Below are positions 48,717 through 57,700 of a stretch of 64,000 nucleotides of DNA, one piece after another. Position 1 is the first letter of the stretch; the number at the start of each line of letters is the position of its first letter. Source of the stretch: Eikenella halliae (GTDB lineage: Bacteria; Pseudomonadota; Gammaproteobacteria; Burkholderiales; Neisseriaceae). Position numbers and translations under genes: made by a program. The notes beneath the pieces are model-generated. The model saw nothing but the letters and a program-made list of their open reading frames with translations. It ran no database searches and was not told the DNA's origin. The stretch spans positions 1 to 64,000 of the forward strand of contig NZ_LXSQ01000006.1 of the NCBI RefSeq assembly GCF_001648475.1, read 5' to 3'.

Positions 48717-49961
48717 ATGTCTCAACACATTCAAGCCCTGCGCGCCAAGCGCGACCAAGCTGCCGCCCTGTTGCAAAACTTGGTGGACAAAGACAAAACC
48801 CCGGAATGGACGGCCGACTGCCAGGCGAAATACGACCAGGCAATGGCCGACATCGCCCAAATCGACGCCGAAATCAAGCGCCACCACGATGCCATGAACG
48901 CCATCGGCGCGGGGGTGAGCGATGAAGACCGCAACCGCTTCACGCTGGACAACAGCCGCCAAGCCGGTGACAACCAGCCGCTGCGCGCCTACCTCACCGG
49001 CGGGCTGCAGGCGCTGACTGCCGAACAGCTGCAGGCGCACAAGGCGCGCCGCAACCAAGATATTCAGGCAGCGATGTCCACCAGCACCGGCAGCGAAGGC
49101 GGCTATACCGTAGCCACCGAATACTACCGCCAGCTGACCGAAGCCATGAAACAGAGCGGCGGCATCCGTTCGGTAGCACGCATTCTGCAAACCAGCACCG
49201 GCGCACAAATGCTGTTCCCCACTGCCGACGCCACCAGCGAGGAAGGCGAAATCGTGGGGCAAAATGCGACGGTGGGCGCGGCGGATACCACCTTCGGGCA
49301 AATCAGCATGGATGTGTACAAATACTCCTCCAAAAAGATTGCCCTGCCCTTCGAGCTGATTCAGGACAGTATGTTCGACATTGAGGCGTATATTCAGGCG
49401 CTGTTGGCGCGCCGCATCGGCCGCATCACCGACAAGCATTTCACGGTGGGCACCGGCACCAACCAGCCGCGCGGGCTGATTACCGCCGCTACTGTGGGCA
49501 AAGCAGGCAAAACCGGTCAAACCACCACCATCACTTACGATGACTTGGTGGATTTGGAACATTCGGTCGACCCGGCCTACCGCAACGGCGGCACCGTGGG
49601 CTTTATGATGCACGATGCCACGCTGAAAGAGCTGCGCAAGCTGAAAGACAGCGACGGCCGCCCGATTTTCGTGCCCGGCTACGAACAGGGCAACCCCGGC
49701 GGCGCGCCTGACCGCTTGTTGAACCGCCCGATTTACATCAATCAGGCAATGGAACCGATGAAAGCCAATGCCAAATCGGTAGCCTTCGGCGATTTCTCCA
49801 CCTACTTCATCCGCGAAGTGATGGATTTAACCCTGTTCCGCATGGCGGATTCGGGCTTTATCCCGAGCGGGCAAATCGGCTTTATCGCCTTCAACCGCCA
49901 AGGCGGCAACCTGATTGACGTGGGCGGCGCAGTGAAGCTGTATCAAAACAGCGCCACTTAA
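48717..49961 (+). CDS. Major capsid protein (HK97 gp5 type)
   Basis: The 414-residue protein has an N-terminal coiled-coil delta domain (about residues 1-65, KRDQAAALLQNLVDKDKT) followed by the HK97 fold: MSTSTGSEGGYTVATEYYRQL, MDVYKYSSKKIALPFELIQDSMFD, FTVGTGTNQPRGL and GFIAFNRQGGNLID. The delta domain is expected to be removed by the ClpP-type protease. It is followed by a strong terminator. Confidence 0.93.
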   Translation: MSQHIQALRAKRDQAAALLQNLVDKDKTPEWTADCQAKYDQAMADIAQIDAEIKRHHDAMNAIGAGVSDEDRNRFTLDNSRQAGDNQPLRAYLTGGLQALTAEQLQAHKARRNQDIQAAMSTSTGSEGGYTVATEYYRQLTEAMKQSGGIRSVARILQTSTGAQMLFPTADATSEEGEIVGQNATVGAADTTFGQISMDVYKYSSKKIALPFELIQDSMFDIEAYIQALLARRIGRITDKHFTVGTGTNQPRGLITAATVGKAGKTGQTTTITYDDLVDLEHSVDPAYRNGGTVGFMMHDATLKELRKLKDSDGRPIFVPGYEQGNPGGAPDRLLNRPIYINQAMEPMKANAKSVAFGDFSTYFIREVMDLTLFRMADSGFIPSGQIGFIAFNRQGGNLIDVGGAVKLYQNSAT

Positions 49962-49970
49962 TCCGGATAA

Positions 49971-49994
49971 GGCGGGGTAACCCGCCTTTATTGG
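49971..49994 (+). terminator. Terminator after the capsid gene
   Basis: GGCGGG and CCCGCC close on GTAA, followed by TTTATTGGCTCTTTTTT. This is a usual place for attenuation of high capsid-level transcription. Confidence 0.75.
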
Positions 49995-50015
49995 CTCTTT
50001 TTTGGAGATAAAATC

Positions 50016-50429
50016 ATGGCAAAAAACAAAGAAAATCCAGCCGATGAGGCAGAAAAAGGCGCTACCGCGCCGCTGCCGCCCGGCAACGAAAGCAACCCGC
50101 CAGAGGATACGCCGGCAACAGATACGCCGGCAGAGGGCGGCGAAAACCCCGCTGCAACGGGCGGCGATACCGCCCCGCCGCTGGAAAACCCGCCAGCCCC
50201 GCCGGGCGAAACCGTGGCTGACAAGCCGACCGAAGCCAACCCGCCGCCGCAGGCCGGATTGTTCGGCAGTGGCGGCACGGTGCGGGCACGGGTGATCTGT
50301 GCCGGGACGTTTGGCGCGGTGGATGACGTCGTGGAAGTGGCGGCAGAGTTGGCGGCGCAGTCGGACGAGCTGGATGCCGACCCGGCGGCGGTAGCTTACG
50401 CGGAGAGCCTGCAACATGGCCTTGCTTGA
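50016..50429 (+). CDS. Phage structural protein with Pro/Glu-rich linker
   Basis: The 137-residue protein has a disordered N-terminal two-thirds rich in Pro, Glu, Ala and Thr and a small C-terminal domain (GGTVRARVICAGTFGAVDDVVEV). It lies between capsid and connector genes and may be a head decoration or assembly factor. No family was recognised. It overlaps the connector gene by 14 nt. Confidence 0.55.
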   Translation: MAKNKENPADEAEKGATAPLPPGNESNPPEDTPATDTPAEGGENPAATGGDTAPPLENPPAPPGETVADKPTEANPPPQAGLFGSGGTVRARVICAGTFGAVDDVVEVAAELAAQSDELDADPAAVAYAESLQHGLA

Positions 50430-50688
50430 TTTGGTTAAAGCCCACCTGCGCATCGACGGCGACGAGCACGATACGCTGCTGCAACACCTGATTGCCTCAG
50501 CCACCGCCGAATGCCGCCGCTTTACCGGGCTGAAAGCCGATGCCGCCGAGCTCTCCGAGCCGGATATCCAAACCGGCATCCTGCTGGCGGTGCAGGCCGA
50601 TTTTGACGGCAACCCGGCGCAGCGCACGGTGTATTTGCGTGCGGCGCAGGCGTTGTGGACGCCGTTTTGCCGTCAGTTCGGCGTGTGA
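50416..50688 (+). CDS. Head-tail connector (gp6-like)
   Basis: The 90-residue helical protein begins MALLDLVKAHLRIDGDEHDT and has LIASATAECRRFTGL and LLAVQADFDGNPAQR, the layout of phage gp6-like adaptors that sit below the portal. It is truncated by nothing obvious and fits the family length. Transcription into the next phage gene is interrupted by a cassette of different character. Confidence 0.8.
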   Translation: MALLDLVKAHLRIDGDEHDTLLQHLIASATAECRRFTGLKADAAELSEPDIQTGILLAVQADFDGNPAQRTVYLRAAQALWTPFCRQFGV

Positions 50689-50693
50689 ACGGA

Positions 50694-50752
50694 TTTCAGG
50701 CTGCCTGAAACAGGATGAAGCAATGCTTCGCGGTATTTCAGGTAGCCTGAAA
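50694..50752. repeat. Two palindromic DUS-like sites
   Basis: TTTCAGGCTGCCTGAAA (50694-50710) and TTTCAGGTAGCCTGAAA (50736-50752) are each near-perfect palindromes formed by two overlapping DUS half-copies. The first is Simonsiella-type, the second Eikenella-type. They mark the left edge of the inserted cassette. Confidence 0.65.
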
Positions 50753-50811
50753 TTGGTGTTTCGCTTGGGGAGTTGCTAAGATGGCTGCCTTTACCAAACA
50801 AGGAAACAGCA

Positions 50812-51195
50812 ATGAAAGCAGCAGTGTGTTTGGGCGTGGTTTTAGCCTTATTTTCTGCCGCCGCAGGCGGGCAGCCGCCAACCCGTGCACAACGGGAGGC
50901 GGCACGCTTTGAATTTAACGACCAATTTTGCCGACGCGAGGCCTATTTTTCCAAAATGCTGATGTGGCAGCGGCAACATGATTGGGCGCTGACCGATTCG
51001 CTGAATTGGATGGATGAGGAACTGAAAAACCATCCGAACCGGATAGATACCACCAATAAAAGCCTATACAACACCATTGCCCGAGAAGCGCATTTTTATC
51101 CCGTGTCCGCCACGGAGGTGGAAAAGCAGCGGGTCAGCAATGATTTTGAGGCGACCCATTATCATAAGTGCATGGACGCGCTGGCGGACGATTAG
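50812..51195 (+). CDS. Small exported protein in a cassette
   Basis: The 127-residue protein has a signal peptide MKAAVCLGVVLALFSAAAGG. The mature part has two Cys (RFEFNDQFCRREAYF; HYHKCMDAL) that may form a disulfide. No family recognised. It is in the head-tail gene region but does not resemble a structural protein, so it is a candidate moron. AAGGAAACAGCA precedes the ATG. It converges with the exonuclease gene, the two stop codons overlapping. Confidence 0.6.
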   Translation: MKAAVCLGVVLALFSAAAGGQPPTRAQREAARFEFNDQFCRREAYFSKMLMWQRQHDWALTDSLNWMDEELKNHPNRIDTTNKSLYNTIAREAHFYPVSATEVEKQRVSNDFEATHYHKCMDALADD

Positions 51196-52079
51196 CCGCC
51201 GAGCAGGCGCATGAATTCGGCTTCGTTCAGAATTTGGATCGGATGCCCGGCTGCCTGCAACTCCTTGGCGCGGCGCTCTTTGCTGCTGATGCCGTTTTTC
51301 ACAGCGGATAAATCGGTGGCGCCCAGCACTAATATGGTGGTTTTCGGGCTGACGTTGGCGGTGCAGCGGCAACCGGCATCGGCGGCCATCTGCTGGATTT
51401 CGGGGCGTGGCCGGCTCAAATCGCCAGTGAAAACCACGGTGTGCCCGTAGAGGTGTCCGTGTGGGTTGGCGTCGGTGTTGGTGCGCCGGTTGCGGGCTTG
51501 GTAGTCGTTATCGACGGTGAGGTGGCTGCTGTTATCCAGCATATAGCGGAATACGCCCAAGGTGGTGAGGCAGTCGGCTAGGGCGCGGTGGGCGTGGGTA
51601 ACGCGCACACCGCAATCGGAGGCGGCCTGTATCAGGCGGTGGCGGCGCGGCTTTTCACGATGCCGGGCGGCATACCATTGGCTGTACAGCTTCATCATGC
51701 AGCCGGCGCGGTATTCGGCTAGGGCGATGCCGTGCAGGATGGCGCTTTGCTGCATCAAGCGGATGTCGAAATCGGCGTTGTAAATCAAAATCGGGCGCTC
51801 GGCGGCAATATCGATTAGCTGCTCCTGAACCTGCGGCCAGCTTGGAGCATCCAGCAGTTCGCTGTAGCGGATGCCGTGAACGGACGCTGCTTCATTATCG
51901 TCGCCATAGGGGCGGCTTGGCTTGACCGTGGTATTCAGTAGGATGTTGCCGATAGTATCAATGACGGCAATTTCAATGACTTCATCGCTGCTGCCTAGCC
52001 CGGTGGTTTCGGTGTCGAGAATCACGCCGTTTTCGGCATACGCCGCTAATTCGCGGGCTAATGGGTGTTGGGCGGCCAT
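51192..52079 (-). CDS. DEDDh exonuclease with C-terminal BRCT domain
   Basis: The 295-residue protein has a DnaQ-like 3'-5' exonuclease domain (about residues 15-182) with all five acidic/His positions: Asp22 and Glu24 in VILDTETTG, an Asp in YNADFD (103/105), His164 and Asp169 in HAHRALADC. A linker follows, then a BRCT domain (211-294) beginning GHTVVFTGDLSRPRPEIQQM. BRCT domains of this type bind nicked or processed DNA ends, as in NAD-dependent ligase and some epsilon-like proteins. It is on the strand opposite all other late genes and has its own ribosome site AAAGGAAAAAAC. Likely a moron or defence gene. Confidence 0.8.
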   Translation of the reverse strand: MAAQHPLARELAAYAENGVILDTETTGLGSSDEVIEIAVIDTIGNILLNTTVKPSRPYGDDNEAASVHGIRYSELLDAPSWPQVQEQLIDIAAERPILIYNADFDIRLMQQSAILHGIALAEYRAGCMMKLYSQWYAARHREKPRRHRLIQAASDCGVRVTHAHRALADCLTTLGVFRYMLDNSSHLTVDNDYQARNRRTNTDANPHGHLYGHTVVFTGDLSRPRPEIQQMAADAGCRCTANVSPKTTILVLGATDLSAVKNGISSKERRAKELQAAGHPIQILNEAEFMRLLGG

Positions 52080-52140
52080 GTTTTTTCCTTTAACGTTGGG
52101 CAAAGGGGAAATCATAGGTTGGTTGGTGGGGTTTGTATAG

Positions 52141-52173
52141 CAGGCTACCTGAATTTCAGGCAGCCTTTTTTTT
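52141..52173 (+). terminator. Hybrid DUS terminator upstream of head-closure gene
   Basis: AGGCTACCTGAA pairs with TTCAGGCAGCCT with one mismatch and is followed by TTTTTTTTATT. One arm is Eikenella-type DUS and the other Kingella/Simonsiella-type. It marks the right edge of the cassette. Confidence 0.75.
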
Positions 52174-52187
52174 ATTGGGAGCAGGCA

Positions 52188-52508
52188 ATGCGGGCCGGGG
52201 AATTGAATACGCGGGTGACGGTGCAGCGCAAGGTGAAAACCGCCGATACGAGCGGCGCGACGGTGTGGGGTTGGCAGGATATGTTGCAGCTGTGGGCGGA
52301 TGTGCGCCATGTTTCCGGGTTGTCCAAGCTGAAGGCGGATCAGGAAATCAGCGTGGTGCGCGCCAGCGTGCGCATCCGTTTCAGGCGCGATATTGACCAC
52401 ACCATGCGGCTGAAGCTGCCGCACGGCGCGGTGTACGACATCAAGGCGGTGCTGCCGGACGAGGAAAAACACCGCTTTGTGGATTTGGTGTGCGAGAAGG
52501 CGGAATAA
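52188..52508 (+). CDS. Head closure / head-tail joining protein
   Basis: The 106-residue protein starts MRAGELNTRVTVQRKVKTAD and has WGWQDMLQLWADVRHVSG and a later beta-rich part with TMRLKLPHGAVYDIKAVLPD. These match the PF05521-type head-tail joining proteins. GGGAGCAGG precedes the ATG. It is adjacent to the HK97 gp10-like gene with no gap. Confidence 0.82.
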   Translation: MRAGELNTRVTVQRKVKTADTSGATVWGWQDMLQLWADVRHVSGLSKLKADQEISVVRASVRIRFRRDIDHTMRLKLPHGAVYDIKAVLPDEEKHRFVDLVCEKAE

Positions 52509-52985
52509 ATGCTGGAATTGGATGTGGACTTATCGGCTGCACTGGGACAGCTGGACGGTTTGGCGGATCGGGTGGGGCAGGAATTGCGCCCGGCTACGCT
52601 GGCCGGGGCAATGCTGGTGCGGCGCGAAGCGGAAGAACGGGCGCCGAGGAGCGAGGCGGCGCACTGGTTTTACAGCCGCCGGAACAAAGACGGCACGGCC
52701 GGGCGCAAATACTTATTTGAGCCGGGCAGCCTGAAAAAGGCGATCTATATCCGGCACATCGACGAAAACAGCCTGAACGGGCAGAGAGAGGAATACAAAA
52801 TCGGCTGGCGTAAGAACCCGTCGAACAAAGGTTATGTGCCCTATGCGCACATGGTGGAATACGGCACGGTTCGCACGCCGGCGCAGCCGTTTTTGCGCCC
52901 GGCCTTTGATGCGATGCGTAAGCAGGCGGAACAGTTGATTATCGAGCGCATTAAGGAGGCGGCTCGTGGAAAAGACCATTATTGA
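52509..52985 (+). CDS. HK97 gp10-like tail/neck protein
   Basis: The 158-residue protein has the gp10 layout: LAGAMLVRREAEERAPRSE in the N-terminal third and YVPYAHMVEYGTVRTPAQPFLRPAFD in the C-terminal third, the typical Y-x-E-x-G-T motif. It sits between head closure and tail completion genes. It overlaps the next gene by 20 nt. Confidence 0.88.
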   Translation: MLELDVDLSAALGQLDGLADRVGQELRPATLAGAMLVRREAEERAPRSEAAHWFYSRRNKDGTAGRKYLFEPGSLKKAIYIRHIDENSLNGQREEYKIGWRKNPSNKGYVPYAHMVEYGTVRTPAQPFLRPAFDAMRKQAEQLIIERIKEAARGKDHY

Positions 52986-53307
52986 TGCCATCCGCTCGGC
53001 GCTGCCGACGGTGGAGGTGTATCACGATTTTGCGCCGGATGATGCCGGCAGCCCGCTGGTGGTATTGCAGCGGGTGGGCGGCGCGGGCAATCTGTTTATG
53101 GATAATGCCACGCCCGGCGGCTATCAAATCCGGCTGCAGCTGGCGGTGTGGGCGGTTTCACGGCTGGAGGCGGTGTCGCTGTCGCTGCGTATCGAAAAAG
53201 CGCTGGCCGCGCTGCCGGGCGTGGCGCCGATTGGCGCGGCGCAGGCGGATTACGATCCGGATACCGAACTGCGCGGGATGAGGCAGGATTTTTATGTATT
53301 GGAATAA
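52966..53307 (+). CDS. Tail completion protein (DUF3168)
   Basis: The 113-residue protein starts at a GTG (MEKTIIDAIRSAL) preceded by AAGGAGG. The VEVYHDFAPDDAGSPLVVLQRVGG and later YDPDTELRGMRQDFYVL fit the DUF3168 family of tail terminator-like proteins. The upstream ribosome site lies inside the previous gene, supporting the GTG. Confidence 0.82.
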   Translation: MEKTIIDAIRSALPTVEVYHDFAPDDAGSPLVVLQRVGGAGNLFMDNATPGGYQIRLQLAVWAVSRLEAVSLSLRIEKALAALPGVAPIGAAQADYDPDTELRGMRQDFYVLE

Positions 53308-53336
53308 GCAGCGCTTGGCTGCGTAAATTTTGTTTG

Positions 53337-53390
53337 GCTGTTCGCCGTGGGCGGGCAGCTTTTTTTGTGCCCGTTGCGGGCGTTTTTTTA
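53337..53390 (+). terminator. Two tandem terminators before the tail tube gene
   Basis: GCTGTTCGCC/GGCGGGCAGC is followed by TTTTTTT (53337-53366). GCCCG/CGGGC is followed by GTTTTTTTA (53369-53390). Both lie directly before the ribosome site of the major tail protein. Confidence 0.75.
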
Positions 53391-53404
53391 TGGAGCAGTG
53401 AATT

Positions 53405-54052
53405 ATGGCTATGACTTTGCCGAACGGTTCGACCGTGTTTATCGCAACCGAAATGGAAGCGGAAAAACCCTTTACCGGCGCCAGCAATGCGGCGGAATGT
53501 GTGCTGACTGCCACGGCGCACGGCCTGCAGAACGGCGATTACATCTTGGTGAACAGCGGCTGGGGCGATTTGAACGGCTGTGTGTTTAAAGTGGGCGATG
53601 TGCAGGCTAACACCGTGAAGCTGATCGGCATCGACACCACCAACCTAACCCGTTTCCCGGCCGGCAGCGGCGGCGGCACCTTGAGCAAGATTAAAACCTG
53701 GCAGCAGCTGCTGCAGATTTTGGAATATTCCACCTCCGGCGGCGAACAACAATATTACGACTATGCCTTTATGGAAGACGGTATTTCGCGCCAGCTGCCG
53801 ACCACGGTATCGCCCACGCAAATCAGTATCTCCCTGGGCGACGACCCGACCCTGCCCGGCTACCAGGCGGCGGTGAAGGCGAGCCGTGCGGGCAAACAGG
53901 TGCCGCTGCGGCTGAACCTGAAAAACGGCAGCGTGGTGGTGTACAACGGTTATTTGTCGGTAAACGAAACGCCGACTACTACCATGAACGAGGGCATGAA
54001 GATTCAGGCGTCCTACGCCATGAACGGCCGCCCCAACCGCTATCTCGGCTAA
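53405..54052 (+). CDS. Major tail tube protein
   Basis: The 215-residue protein matches tail tube proteins of lambdoid phages in size and layout: MAMTLPNGSTVFIATEMEAE, a beta-rich middle with a Gly-rich loop (PAGSGGGTLSKIKTWQQLLQ), and KNGSVVVYNGYLSVNETPTTTMNE. It stacks as rings along the tape measure. The gene is placed directly before the tail chaperone genes, as expected. Confidence 0.82.
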   Translation: MAMTLPNGSTVFIATEMEAEKPFTGASNAAECVLTATAHGLQNGDYILVNSGWGDLNGCVFKVGDVQANTVKLIGIDTTNLTRFPAGSGGGTLSKIKTWQQLLQILEYSTSGGEQQYYDYAFMEDGISRQLPTTVSPTQISISLGDDPTLPGYQAAVKASRAGKQVPLRLNLKNGSVVVYNGYLSVNETPTTTMNEGMKIQASYAMNGRPNRYLG

Positions 54053-54065
54053 GGAGGGCTGAAAT

Positions 54066-54398
54066 ATGGCAAGCAAACTGAAACTGCAACCGAACCCGAC
54101 CTTTAAATTCAAGGTGGAGATTCCGGTGCCCGGCTGTGAGGCCGTGCCGGTGGAATTTGAATTTCGCCACCGTGTGGCGGCGGATGCCTATAAATTTTAC
54201 GGCGAATGGTTGGCGCGCGATGAGTTCGGCGGCGACGGCGACACGGAGATGTTGTATGCCTTAATTGCTGGCTGGGACATCGAAGAAGATTACAGCCGCG
54301 ACAATCTTGCCCTTCTGCTGGCGAACTATCCAGCCGCCGGGCAAGCTTTGGTGGATGGTTACCTTGACGGTCTGCTAAACCGCCGCCGGGGAAACTGA
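54066..54398 (+). CDS. Tail assembly chaperone (lambda G-like)
   Basis: The 110-residue protein starts MASKLKLQPNPTFKFKVEIP and ends LLNRRRGN. It should bind the tape measure before assembly. At the last codons the sequence G GGA AAC UGA offers a -1 slip (heptamer GGGAAAC at 54389-54395), after which reading continues into the next open frame. This gives a 217-residue G-T-like fusion. Confidence 0.85.
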   Translation: MASKLKLQPNPTFKFKVEIPVPGCEAVPVEFEFRHRVAADAYKFYGEWLARDEFGGDGDTEMLYALIAGWDIEEDYSRDNLALLLANYPAAGQALVDGYLDGLLNRRRGN

Positions 54399-54718
54399 TT
54401 GCCGCCGCCCGCGCCCTGTATCGGCCGGAAGCCTCGCAGGCAGAAATGGCGGCTTTCGGCCTCACGCCGGATGATTTCGGCGAAGAGGATGCGGTGCAGG
54501 TGTGGCCGGACTGTTGGGCGGCGGTACAGCTGTTTGCGGCGGTATCCACCCAGTGGCGGGTGAGTATGGCCGGGGCTTACGGGCTGGACTACGCCGCGCT
54601 GTTCGGCGTGATGCGCTCGTGGGGCATCCGCAAGAAAAAACGGGCGGAAATGCTGCACGATATTAGGGTGATGGAGCAGGCGGTATTGGATATGTGGCAG
54701 GAGGGTAAAAATGGCTGA
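54368..54718 (+). CDS. Tail assembly chaperone T-part, read by -1 frameshift
   Basis: The frame is open from 54368 without a start codon and continues beyond the G-like stop. It reads KLIAAARALYRPEASQAEMA, then AFGLTPDDFGEEDAV and MRSWGIRKKKRAEMLHDIRV. An internal ATG at 54446 exists but has no ribosome site. The layout corresponds to lambda T, made only as a fusion with G. It overlaps the tape measure start by 8 nt. Confidence 0.8.
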   Translation, partial: RSAKPPPGKLIAAARALYRPEASQAEMAAFGLTPDDFGEEDAVQVWPDCWAAVQLFAAVSTQWRVSMAGAYGLDYAALFGVMRSWGIRKKKRAEMLHDIRVMEQAVLDMWQEGKNG

Positions 54719-57700
54719 TTCAGTAGTAACCATCGGCGCGGAAGTGTCCGGCCTGAAATCCGGGGTGGAAGAGGCCAAGGTATCGTTGCGCTCGCTGGCG
54801 GAAACGGCGGAGAGAGCCGGGCGCCGGGGTGCGGACGGGCTGGATAAAATCGGCCAAGGCGCGGGCGACAGCGCAAAAGAGGTGGAGCGCGCCAACAAAC
54901 GCCGCGAACGCTCTTATGCCTCACTGGAAAACGCCATCAAACGCGATATTGCGGCAATGCAGGCCGGCAGCAAAGCCAGCCGTGCCTACTACGAGGCTTT
55001 GGCCGGGCAGCGCGGTTTGGATAAAGCCCGGCTGACGCCGCTGCTGCATGATTTGGAGCGGGCGCGCGAACTGCATTTGGCTAATGTGGCGGCAGCGCGG
55101 CAGCACAAGCAGATGGTGGGCAATATCACGCTTGGGCAATACAACAATGCCATGCGGCAGGTGCCGGCGCAGTTTACCGACATCGTAACCCAGTTGGCGG
55201 GCGGGCAAAACCCGCTGCTGATTGCCCTGCAGCAAGGCGGCCAGTTGCGTGACAGTTTCGGCGGCTTCGGCACGATGTTTCGCGGCCTGGCGGCTTCGGT
55301 GTCGCTGGGCAAGGTGGCACTATTAGGCTTTGGCGGCGTGGTGGCTGGTTTGGGCTATGCCATGAAACAAGGTAGCGAGGAGGGGCGCGAATACCAAAAA
55401 GCAGTGATTTTTTCCGGCGACAGCGCCGGGCTGACTGCCGGCCAGTTGGCAGATTTGGCTTTATCTGTGGGCAAGGTGAGCGGGCGCTATAGTGAGGCGC
55501 GCGAAGCGGTATTGCAGTTTGTGTCCGGTGGGCGGGTGGCGGCGGATGACTTCGCACAGTTTACCCAATCAGTGGTGCTGCAATCGCAAGCCACCGGCAA
55601 GTCGGTGGAGGATTTGGCGGCTAAGTACGTGGAAATTGCCAACGACCCGCTCAAAGCGGTACTGCAGTTGTCGCGTACTTACCAAAGTATGACGGCGGAT
55701 GTGTATGCCCAAGTGAAAGCCCTGCAGGAACAAGGACGGGAGCAGGATGCCATCCGCCTAGTGCAGGGCAAATACGCTACCGAATCGGAAGAGATGTCGC
55801 GGCGGGTGGTGCAAAACCTCGGCGCGATTGAAAAGGCGTGGCTGGGCATTAAGAACGCTGCCTCCGGTGCTTGGGAAGGTATGAAAAGCATCGGCCGTGA
55901 TGCTACCAAGCAGGAACAACTGGATACGTTGAACCGAAGCATCCGTGAGCGAGAGGAATATCAGCGCAATCATCCCGGCAGCCGCTTGTTTAGCGAACAG
56001 GCTCTGAATGCCGACCGCGCGGCGGCTGCTAAGTTGCAGCGCGAATTGGCGCAAGAAAACCAGCAGGCAAAACTACAGCAGGAGGAGGCTCAGAAACGCC
56101 GCCGCAGCGTAGAGATTTTAGATGAGACCAACCGGGCATATGAACGCAACCTGACCGCACGAGAAGAAGAAGCGCGGACAATCGCCCGTTTAAACCGCAA
56201 TTTGGCCGAATTCAAGGCCGACCGGAATAATTCGCCGGCACAGGTGCGGCAAATGGAGCAGCAGACAGCTAGGCTGGTGGCGGCGGCACGCCAAAAACGC
56301 GAACAGGCCGAGCAGCGCGAACAGCGACGCAGCCGGCCGCGTGGCGAGCGCAATCAGTTTGCCACCACGGCGCAGGGTTTGCGGCTGAAGCCTTCGGCCA
56401 TCGGCACGGTGAACGGGCAGGCGCGGTATGTGGCGCCGGGCACGTTTGCCGCCGCGCAGGCCATGCAGCAGCTGCTCGGCAACAAATTGGTGCATTTCTC
56501 GGCTTTTAACGACGATTACCACCATTCCGAAGCCTATTTCCGGCGCAAGGGCAACCGCAGCTCCGGCACGCACGGGGCGGGTTTGGCCTTCGATTTTTCA
56601 ATCCGCGACCCGCGCAAATCGGAGGAAGTGGAACGGCAAATCCGGGCGTATTTCCGCGAACTCGGCTTGTCGGAAAAAGATTTCACGCTGATTAACGAAT
56701 ACAAGCGGCCGAGTGCCGGGGCAAACGGCGGGCATTTCCACCTAAACTGGAATAATGCCCGTATTGCCGCGCAATTTGCCGGCGGGCTGGACGGCCGCGC
56801 CAAGGCATTTGCACGCGGCGGGCTGTTTGCCGAGGCGGAAAAAGCGGCTACCCCTTACGAGCGGATGCTGGCCCGGCTGACGCAGCAATCAGAAAAGGCC
56901 AGCCTGCAGGCGCAGTTGTGGTCGGAAAACCTGGGCAAATCGTTTTCGCACCAGCTGGAATTGCTCGCCAGCCCGGAATATCAGAAATTCAGCGCCACCG
57001 AGAAGGAAACGCTGCTGGCTTTGGCACGAAAAGCCGACGCGCAGGAGCGGGTGAACAGCGTAACCGAGAAATACGAAACGCTGATTCAGACGCTGGCGCT
57101 GGAAACCAACAAGGGCTTTGCAGATAAGGCGTTTGAATTATCGCTCACCGGCAAAACTGCCGACGAAATCGACCGGCTGCGCTTGGCGCGCGAATACGAC
57201 CTGAAAATCCAACAGGCCATCGCCGACGGCGCCAGCCCGGAAATCGTGGACGGATTGCGGCAGCAACAGGAAGCGGCCGAAAAGGCACGCAAGGAATTCC
57301 AGCTGTTGCGGCAGGCGCAAAGCGATGACTGGATGGCCGGCATTAATGACGGCTTCGTTCGTTATACGGATTCCTTTAAGGGAATGCGTGAGGAAATGGC
57401 GGACGGGGTGGAGCAATCGCTGGGCAAGATGTCGGACGCGCTGGGAACGTTTGTGGCTACCGGCAAGCTGGATTTCCGCGAATTCACGGTTTCGGTGTTA
57501 CAAGACCTATCTAAAATGCTGATTAAAATGGCGATTTTAAATGCCATGAAATCGGCATTCGGCGGTTATGCCGACGGCGGCGTGGTGGGTGGGCTCAAAG
57601 CCGAACTCAAAGGCATGAAAAGCCTGGCGGTTGGCGGCTACACCGGCGACGGCGGCAAATACGAACCGGCCGGCATCGTGCATCGCGGCGAGGTGGTGTT

